In this document: positions 56,740-64,000 of the stretch, piece by piece
Numbering within the stretch: the first letter of the stretch is position 1
Layout of the letters: every line of letters starts with the position of its first letter
Source of the DNA: Gordionus sp. m RMFG-2023
Taxonomy: Eukaryota > Nematomorpha > Gordioida > Chordodea > Parachordodidae
NCBI RefSeq assembly: GCF_954871325.1
Contig: NC_088775.1
Span: 53,235,561 to 53,299,560 of the forward strand
Length of the DNA stretch: 64,000 nt
Direction: 5' to 3'
The notes under the pieces: model-generated
Seen by the model: only the letters and a program-made list of their open reading frames with translations
What the model was told of the DNA's origin: nothing
Databases searched by the model: none
Position numbers and translations under genes: made by a program

Positions 56740-58492
56740 TGTATTCAAGATGACTCCGACAAAATCTCGCCGAAAGTGTATATACTGCAATACACATTAT
56801 AGTTTAAATACAGCCTCAAGTATGTATTATTAAAATCGATTATAATATATTTTTAGCAAATTTAAAAAGGCACATTTCTAAATCACATTCGCATTTAAAA
56901 ATGGAAAACAAAAACAAAAACAAAAAAAGACATTCATTAGTGGGGATAAGAAATTTAATATCTCATGAAAATACGCAATTGAATAAATTAATTATGAGAT
57001 ATATTATAAAATGTAACATCTCATTTAATAAAATAGAATCTCCATATTTCAGAGATATCTTCTCTTTTATATTTAAAAATGAGAGAATATGGTGCAGGCA
57101 GACGGCTGCTGTTAAAGATTTATATAAAAATCTAAAAATTAAATTATTAAAGACCTTAAACAGGTCAATAGTAAAATCTGCCTTACAACGGACATATGGA
57201 CCGGAATAAACTCAATATCTTATTGTTCTATAACAATACATTATATTGACAAAAATTGGAAATTTGTCAATTTCCTACTTGATCTAATAGATTTACCTCA
57301 TCCATATACGGGTGAGGAAATATCAAATAATCTTATCCTCTCTCCAATCGTTTGGCATACAAGAAAAAATAATGTCCATTACTATCGATAATGCAAAAAA
57401 TTTTCTCTCCTCTGTGTCTATTATGACAAAATTTTATATAGATAAATACGGTTATTGTCTATATAGCATTAGATGCCTGGCTCATATATTAAATATAATA
57501 GTGAGCTCAGGAATGAATATCATGAATGAAAAATTGGAAAAAATAAATAAATTCGTTAAAAAGTTGCATAATTCCCCCAAATTTATGAAGGAATATAAGG
57601 AATTATCAGGTGGGACTCGTATACCACTTGATGTCGTCACAAGATGGAATTCCAAATTCTTAATGATTTCCATAATTAACAAAGTAATAACAAACACCAT
57701 TTTTAAATTTAATTTTATATTTAAAGAATATTGATGTGGTAAATGATTTATGCAAGAAAGGCAGCCTTCCTGATAATCAAATTATTATAAATAATGAAGA
57801 GGCCAAATTTTTAAAAGATATTGAAATATTTTTGAAACCATTCTTCAATATTACCCAAGAAATATCCTCAGATACAAATTCTACAATTGGTTCGGCAGTT
57901 TTATTTATAGATGAAATTGTCAAAACACTAGAAGATGTTAGTGAAAATCATGAAAACGAAACATTTAAAAAATGCTGCTAGTGTTATGTTAAAAAATCAA
58001 AGATATATATGAAACACATAAATACTCTTTCAAATTATATATCGTGCTTGTTAGACCCAAAGACAAAGAAAAAATTTTTGCCTAAATTTATAAATAATCC
58101 TGATTATTTTAAAAATTTCGAAACGTTATATATTAAATATAAAAGTACAATGTCAGGATCGTCAGCGTACGATTACAATGAGCCCGATATGGAAGCCATG
58201 CCTTATTCTGTGCCTATACATAATAAACTAAGAAGGTAAATATGATTACATAGTTATATATATATTGTCTTTATTATTTAGGGCTAATTATAAAATTCCA
58301 CAACATGGCTCAATATATCCAACTTTGTCTTTAATGGCCAGAGACTTTTTAGCTCAGCAAACTACGAGTGTTGCCAGCGAAAGAATCTTTAGCAAAGCGG
58401 TGGAATTCATGACTAAAAAACGTAACCGCCTTTCATCCATCACTTTGAAGCAATGTTTATCTATTGATTGCTGGGACATAGAACTTTTATAA
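56740..58492 (+). pseudogene. BED zinc-finger hAT transposase
   Basis: hAT-superfamily transposase. First exon holds SRRKCIYCNTHYSL. A 37-bp intron at 56820-56856 (GTATGT to TTTTAG) splits the BED finger, which resumes as NLKRHISKSHSH (C-x2-C, H-x4-H). Next come RNLISHENTQLNKLIMRYII and SIVKSALQRTYGPE with TDIWTGINSISYCSITIHYI-like sequence across a frame change near 57205, then SITIDNAKNFLSSVSIM and IRCLAHILNIIVSSG (hAT core), GTRIPLDVVTRWNSKFLM, a linker, and the C-terminal dimerisation domain at 58281-58492 (LAQQTTSVASERIFSKAVEF, KRNRLSSITLKQCL) after a 44-bp intron. Several frame changes (near 57205, 57310-57345, 57735 and 57980) show it is inactive, though most of its length survives. 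Confidence 0.85.
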
Positions 58493-58814
58493 TGATATTA
58501 TATTAACATTTTTTAAATCTATATATTTCCGCGTATTTTAATAAAAATTTTTTTATATTATGTGTACGTTTATTTATTAATAAATTGAATTAAATTAAAT
58601 GCATCTTCCTTTGAATTTTTTTTATCATAAAGAATGCAGAATTTTTAGTTATTGAAGCGATATTTAATCATGGGTAAAAAAATGTGAAATAAAAATTTAA
58701 ATAATTTTTATAGACTTTTCGTCTTGCCCTGCCCATATAAAAAAATTTAAACCACGCTCGCCCCCATATAAATTTAAATATGCCCATTCTTCACTCGACT
58801 AATTAACAACACTA

Positions 58815-59262
58815 TTTGCTAGGTTATACTAAAAAAATTAAATGTAAATTGAGAAGAAAAAAATTGAGAAAAGATCCGAAAAATAAAGATTAAAATAGAA
58901 AATAAATGACCAATCCCTCCACCGTCTCTCTCTCCCATTGTTATTTAAAATTTGTAACAATAGCAAGATTTTTTGTTTCTTTAAATTATTTTAATTAAAA
59001 ATGTATTCTTTATATATTTATTCTTAAATTTCAAAGATTATAGCGCCTCGATGGCACCAGTAAGTTTTTTTAAAAAAAAAATTTTTATTTTAATAAATGG
59101 TTGTCTCAACGCTACACCCTTACTAAAAATTTCATAATTTAGTAAGCATAAAAAAATATTCGATTTAAATTATGATCAAAAATATTTATGATAATATAAA
59201 AAATTATTTTTATCATTTACTCATATTATTTGTTATTATCATGCAAAATGAATCCAAATTTT
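58815..59262 (-). repeat. Terminal repeat of the inverted third-MULE copy
   Basis: Inverted match of about 20925-21325: CTAGGTTATACTAAAAAAAT, CTCCACCGTCTCTCTCTCCC, TAGCGCCTCGATGGCACCAG, ACACCCTTACTAAAAATTTC and AAATTATGATCAAAAAT. It ends near 59215. The last 8 bases (CAAATTTT, 59255-59262) are the left target duplication of the Merlin element. Confidence 0.8.
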
Positions 59263-59689
59263 GGTTAGGGTACCTTTTCAGGGGAAATTATTTTTGTTAT
59301 TTTTTTATGTTATTTTTTGTTATTTTTTTATGCGATTTTTTGTTATTTTTTTATGCGATTTTTTTTTATGTAATTTTTTTATGAAAGCTATTGTATTTAT
59401 GTTATTTTTTTATGATTGGTTCATTTTCTTATTGGTTAATTTTTTATTTAAGATATTTTAAAATTAATATATCTTTTTTTATTTAAGATATTTTAAAATA
59501 ATTTTTTCTAAAATTTAAAATTCGTACAATTATTTAAAGGAAGTGATGGGGGCAAATAAGGGGGAAGGCTAGGGGTAAGGGGTAAAATTATTAGATTATG
59601 TACAATGCGGGTAGGTTTGGGGTTAAATTTTTGATAGATGAAACTTCGCTATTTAAAATTTATTTGGTTGATTCTTTCTATACAAACTT

Positions 59690-59876
59690 AATATGATTTC
59701 TTCTAAACAAACTTAATACGATTCCTTCTATATAAACTTAATATGATTCCCTCTATACTAACTTAATATGATTCCTTCTATACAAACTTAATATGATTCC
59801 TTCTATATAAACTTAATATGATTCCTTCTATACAAACTTAATATGATTCCTTCTATACAAACTTAATATGAATAAT
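59690..59876 (+). repeat. 24-bp tandem repeat inside the Merlin element
   Basis: About eight copies of ACTTAATATGATTCCTTCTA plus TACA, with ATAA/TACA variants. It lies between the left inverted repeat and the 3' end of the transposase gene. Confidence 0.9.
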
Positions 59877-59982
59877 TTTTTCTAAAATTTGTATAAAGAA
59901 TTTAATTTTTTTTAGTGATAACACTATAATTAAAGGAAGATTCCAAAAATAAATAAAATTTAAGCATAACAATCGAAATAAT

Positions 59983-61057
59983 TTATTCATTAAATTGAAA
60001 TATACTATTAAAATTTATACAATCATTAATAAAATGAATAAAAACATCAAAACGATTTAATAATCTATATTTTCGAAAATATCTATATTCAAGAAGATAT
60101 TCATGAATATTATCCCGATCCCCATGTCTTTATAATTTGCCTTTAGATCCCGCCACAGCCTCTCGACTTTTGAGTGTGGATCGATCTGTCATTTGGATCA
60201 ACAAAATTTTGCGAATGGTTGATCCGATAGTGGAAATAGTTTGAATTTTCTAGCCGATTATATCTAAGATAAATATATTTACATTTATCACCACTTTTGC
60301 TTTATTGAAAAAATAAATTCACATACCCTAACCACGAGTCAGTCATTATCGTGGAATCTTGCATAACATTATCTTTAACCACACGATAGGTGGTATCTTG
60401 ATCTCTTGTTGTGGTGGCACTTAAAAATATCTCATTTGTTTCCCGACATATACCACCAATAATCCATATAGCCTCGGAAGTCAAATGCCGACCACGGTTA
60501 TATTTACGCTTCCATACATGAGTTTCATCAATTTCAATAACGTGGCCAGGCCCCCCGATCTTTGAATGATTCGAGGCTATATGGAATCCACATACCTTTC
60601 GAAATTTTTTAAACCTATATAAGTGAAGTAAAAAACCATATTATACTTTAGATTATCATCTTGAAATTGCCTTCTTATCATAATCTAACTCTTTCGAAGC
60701 AGTTAAAATTTTATAACGGCCTAAAAATAATTTTGTTTAATATTTTTTAAAGAATTGGTACTTATGTACAAGTACACTAGTCTTAAAAATCTCCCAACAT
60801 CATGAATTCCTTCAAAAATGGAATCTAAAAATTCGTCATTTATGATATATATATATATTAATATTACCTTTCCATATTGAATACGATCTACGACACCTAC
60901 TGCATCGATATCGTAAACTCTTATAGTTTTTTTCAACCTGCATTACGGAATTGCAACAGGTATGTTGTATTCCAGGCGGTATAAATTCATTATTTAGACA
61001 AAAATCATAAGCTTTCTCATCATTTTGAGTATAAACACCAACTTCAAAAATATTCAT
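59983..61057 (-). pseudogene. ISXO2/IS1595-like transposase of Merlin
   Basis: DDE transposase. Starting at ATG 61057: MNIFEVGVYTQNDEKAYDFC, then a zinc ribbon (HTCCNSVMQVE, YRCSRCRRSYSIWKGN) in the first exon; a short second exon near 60770-60840 is likely. The core exon runs from about 60615 to 60320 and reads FKKFRKVCGFHIASN, GGPGHVIEIDETHVWKRKYN (first Asp), WIIGGICRETNEIF and STIMTDSWLGYVNL (second Asp). The next exon holds YFHYRINHSQNFVDPND and HTQKVERLWRDLK (final acidic/His region), then the frame changes near 60135 before RHGDRDNIHEYLLEYRYFRK and the stop at 59983. The frame change suggests a recently inactivated copy unless splicing avoids it. Family length (about 250-300 residues) is normal. 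Confidence 0.85.
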
Positions 61058-61462
61058 TTAAAAAAAAATGGAAGGAATTATATAATATATATTGGAACTA
61101 AAAAAAAGGGAACCAAAAAAAGATTTATACCAAAAAAAAAATTAAAAATGGAAAGTTTCGTCTACCAAAAATCTTACCCCTAGCCTTCCCCCTTATTTGC
61201 CCCCATCACTTCCTTTAAATAATTGTACGAATTTTAAATTTTAGAAAAAATTATTTTAAAATATCTTAAATAAAAAATTAACCAATAAGAAAATGAACCA
61301 ATCATAAAAAAATAACATAAAAACAATAGCTTTCATAAAAAAATTACATAAGAAAAAAATCGCATAAAAAAATAACAAAAAATCGCATAAAAAAATAACA
61401 AAAAATAACATAAAAAAATAACAAAAATAATTGCCCCTGAAAAGGTACCCTAACCCAAATTT

Positions 61463-61674
61463 TTTGTGTTCAAAAAGCGTTCTTATTTTTTTTTAAATAC
61501 CTTAAAATAACAATATTTATTTATTTTTTAAATGTTTTTTTTTTATATGTATTACATGATTTTTAAATAAAAGAATTAAGATAACATATAATTTTTACGT
61601 TGATAAATCTTATTTTGAACCTTTGCGCAAATAAACAAAAATATCTTTTAGTTCAATCTCCACTAAAAGTTCTC
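61463..61674. other. AT-rich flank
   Basis: No gene recognised between the Merlin element and the next hAT end. Confidence 0.5.
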
Positions 61675-63125
61675 ATACACAATGGCGTAGCCAGGATTTT
61701 TTTATATGGAGGGGGGAGGGGTTAAAATTTTTTTTTTTTGGGGGGGGGGGGGTTCGCCTCCCAAACCTCCCATTTTTTTGAACACATAATTGCTAATATT
61801 TTTGGATATATTTTCATATAACAAAATTTTAGGGTATTTTATTATATATTTTACATTCCTTTATTTAATCATGTATATATTTTTATTAATTAAAATATTT
61901 TCAAAATGTTGATATTTTATATAATACAGATTTTAATATTAAAAATTATAATGTATAAAGACTCAATTTTAAAAAAAGTAATTTTTTTACAATTATATAA
62001 AATATGTGTAATTCTTATGCAAATAATGGTATTTAAAAAAATATGATGATATTATCTTATAAATAATACTTTTTTTACAAAAAAAATGATTATATATTAA
62101 AACTAATAAAATTTTATTGCTAATTTTTGATTTGAATTTAAAATGAGAGATTACTTTTCTCTGAGATTTTGCTAATTCATCTAGAATCAAATTTTTAAAA
62201 AGTTTTTCACCGGTTGTGTTTCTTAAATAGGTTTTTAACCTTTTTAAAGTTGAAAAAGACATTTCATTGCAGGTACTAATTGGCAAGGTAGCTAAAATAA
62301 TTAATAATGTTTTGATATTAGGCAGGGAATCTAAAATGCAATTACACATGGAAAGGGCCTGCAAAGCATTTTTTGGTCTCAAAGAATACCCTATTCTGTC
62401 AAGAGTTTTATACCAAAATTCGACATCACAAAGTAACTTATCATATGAACCTACGAAATCATCAGCATAAAACTCTGAGATTTTTTTTAATATCCTCTCG
62501 TGTTTCAAGTGTAATCAACAGTTTAGACTCAACCGGCAAAAGAAAATAAAAGCTTTTAAAATATAATTATGACTAAAAAATCTTTCTTTTAATTGAAATA
62601 AAAATTTATCAATAAGGGGAATAAAAATGTATATTTTATAAAAATCCCCAATCGTAGATGCATCAATATTTTATCGATTGAATTGTCTAGAGACTACTCT
62701 AGGTTTAAAAAGTTCAATTCCAAACATATTAGCAATCTCTACATTTTCATATATTTCATGAAATATTTCATCCACATTCTCTCTGATATTTGTTAATATT
62801 AAAACAATATCCTTTGCTCTATTCATAATCTCCCTTAAATCCAAATCAATATTTTGTAGCATTTTGCTAAAATCATATGTATAATTAAATAAAAAATAAA
62901 ATCATTGAATTGAAATTAAAAACTGTGGCTTAATAATAGCCTGCAGAATATTTTCGGCATTTGCTGAATCTTTTTCCTTGCTTGATATATAAAATTCTAG
63001 TGCTGCAAAGACAACATCATATATTTCAATAAAGAGTTTCACCGACTGTTGTTTTTCGATGAATCTCGTCGGACAAAATCTTTTTAGTTTTTATTTTTGA
63101 TTTTTTGAGTCAATATCATGATACG
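61675..63125 (-). mobile_element. ZMYM1-like hAT element, 3' part
   Basis: A likely terminus is at about 61678: CACAATGGCGTAGCCAGGAT, a sequence typical of one hAT group, followed by G-rich sequence. The minus-strand transposase remnant at 61993-63125 belongs to it. The 5' end is not seen before the window ends. Confidence 0.65.
61993..63125 (-). pseudogene. ZMYM1-like hAT transposase remnant
   Basis: Reading leftward from about 63100: LKRFCPTRFIEKQQSVKLFI, IYDVVFAALEFYISSKEKDS, then DFSKMLQNIDLDLREIMNRA, IVLILTNIRENVDEIFHEIY and FKPRVVSRQFNR (62671-62862), and after a gap ISEFYADDFVGSYDKLLCDV, LLIILATLPISTCNEMSFST and LKRLKTYLRNTTGEKLFKNL (61993-62508). This is the second half of ZMYM1/TTF-type hAT transposases: CPTRW-like, LQ--NLDL, PR---RQ, and the LP(V)S-CE-SFS-LK--KTYLR dimerisation block. 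In-frame stops near 62892 and 62668 and a frame change near 62515 show that it is broken. Confidence 0.85.
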
Positions 63126-63179
63126 TTTCAATAAATAACTCCCTTTTTTTGGGTGGTGTGAAATAGCTGCAAACCAAAA

Positions 63180-64000
63180 ATAAATACTAAAATAATCAAA
63201 TGTTATATATTATTATTAATAAATTTAAAACATAAAAATCAAGCGTTTATTAAGAATTTATTAAATTAAAATTAAAAAATTTTAAAAAAAAAATTTAAAA
63301 AAATTTTTTTTTTTCCATTTTTCATAGCCACTGCTCATACAACTAACATTAAAAAGGATCCTAATTTTTCTTCGTCTATATTATTTCTCAGCCTATTTTT
63401 TATAATTTACTTAATGTTCTCTCGCAATTAACTTAGTAAATGATAAAGAAATGTATTTATATGTGAAAAATAAATTAGTGTTTGCACTTGTGTGCATATT
63501 GTAACTTTTAGGAATTTCATACAGGCATATTAAACAATTGTTACATTTATTATCACAATTCACATTCTGAGTTATTACCTTATTCTACTTTTTCATTAGA
63601 CTCCTCACCTTCTCATACGATATCATCGTCCGTTTCATTTAATTCTGCTATTAAATCTTTGAATTCACAGGCAAATGAACACAATTCGTTACGTTATTTA
63701 ACATTCAATATATTTGTTGTGTCCCTTTTTCCAAGGCCTTTTCAGAAATACCTTTACTATTATTTTTATCAAAATGCCTTGGATAAAATTGCACATTCAA
63801 AATAAACTCTTTTTGCAGAAAACCGTTCTGATGTTTATAATTTGATCAATTATATGACGAAATACTTCGACCCTATAATTTCAAATCAAATCCAACAATT
63901 TTTTTTATCTCATTATTTCTTCCAACGATAACATCCACAACCGTTATCGATAATCTGGTATTTAAAAAAAAGTTATGAAGAATATGTTTTTTAATGTTTA
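63180..64000. other. AT-rich window edge, unassigned
   Basis: No family recognised. On the plus strand ENRSDVYNLINYMTKYFDPI (about 63820-63880) is briefly open, but no domain follows. The 5' part of the ZMYM1-like hAT could run through here in decayed form. Confidence 0.35.

Larger units (their letters stand above)
48794..58814 (+). mobile_element. 10-kb hAT-bounded segment inserted in the MULE repeat
   Basis: The MULE terminal repeat is interrupted exactly between GAATTATTGCTAG and TTTGCTAGGTTATAC, while the uninterrupted copy at 21305-21325 reads straight through. The 8 bp ATTGCTAG (48786-48793) and TTTGCTAG (58815-58822) match at seven positions, as expected for an aged hAT target duplication. 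The ends are TAGTGT and ACACTA. A BED-hAT transposase lies near the right end (56.7-58.5 kb). The interior also holds satellite A, LINE, piggyBac and MITE pieces, so it is a nested composite. Confidence 0.65.
59263..61454 (-). mobile_element. Merlin/IS1595-like DNA transposon (2.2 kb)
   Basis: Ends GGTTAGGGTACCTTTTCAGG and its complement form long inverted repeats of roughly 300 bp (about 59263-59585 and 61165-61454), including ATCGCATAAAAAAATAAC-like arms and GGGGGCAAATAAGGGGGAAG. A perfect 8-bp target duplication CAAATTTT lies at 59255-59262 and 61455-61462; 8-9 bp is the known Merlin size. It carries one transposase gene on the minus strand. The left interior has a 24-bp tandem repeat. Confidence 0.92.

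Noticed and set aside
59172-59461. Phe/Tyr-rich frames starting near the Merlin left end
   Set aside because: They are T-rich repeats of the terminal region (TTATTTTTTTATGCGA type), not membrane proteins.

Overview
The window is strongly AT-rich eukaryotic DNA that holds almost nothing but transposable elements. I could not find a single convincing host gene. The mix of elements (P-element/THAP transposase, two FLYWCH-type MULEs and a third MULE, Merlin/IS1595-like, several hATs including a ZMYM1-like one, a piggyBac tail, a metazoan-type LINE, Ty3/gypsy and an integrase-type DNA transposon with an OTU protease), together with very short introns (37-55 bp, GT..AG), points to an invertebrate animal. 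I cannot name the lineage from sequence alone.

Layout. 0.8-6.6 kb: two tail-to-tail copies of a FLYWCH-MULE; the better copy (minus strand) is preceded by duplicated linker exons and a 121-bp tandem array with higher-order structure. 6.8-10.7 kb: a P-element-like gene with a THAP exon and a tandem array of one linker exon. 11.3-12.3 kb: short tandem duplications. 12.7-14.6 kb: a second FLYWCH-MULE with a three-copy linker-exon array. 14.9-20.1 kb: a young, whole-looking gypsy element. 20.8-22.2 kb: a third MULE with a long terminal repeat. 23.1-26.6 kb: two satellites and a foldback hAT MITE. 27.6-30.3 kb: a non-coding LTR element with near-identical LTRs. 30.9-42.9 kb: a 12-kb imperfect palindrome made of two head-to-head copies of an integrase-type (Ginger-like) DNA transposon, each with a mini-exon array. 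43.4-45.3 kb: the end of a related integrase followed by duplicated exons and an OTU protease domain. 46.9-48.6 kb: hAT remnant. 48.8-58.8 kb: a 10-kb hAT-bounded segment crowded with satellite, LINE, piggyBac and hAT pieces. 59.3-61.5 kb: a Merlin element with a perfect 8-bp target duplication. 61.7-63.1 kb: a decayed ZMYM1-like hAT.

The most striking signal is recurrent. In five elements of three or four unrelated superfamilies, one small exon lying between two folded domains has been duplicated in tandem together with its intron. The unit lengths (66, 48, 51, 42 and 57 nt; 69 and 75 nt; 72 nt; 78 nt; 150 nt) are all multiples of three. The units are open in the phase that fits their neighbours, and nearly all are flanked by AG and GT. 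Each array would lengthen a linker without disturbing the reading frame. This looks like a shared mode of evolution of these transposase genes, and it is the observation I would follow first.
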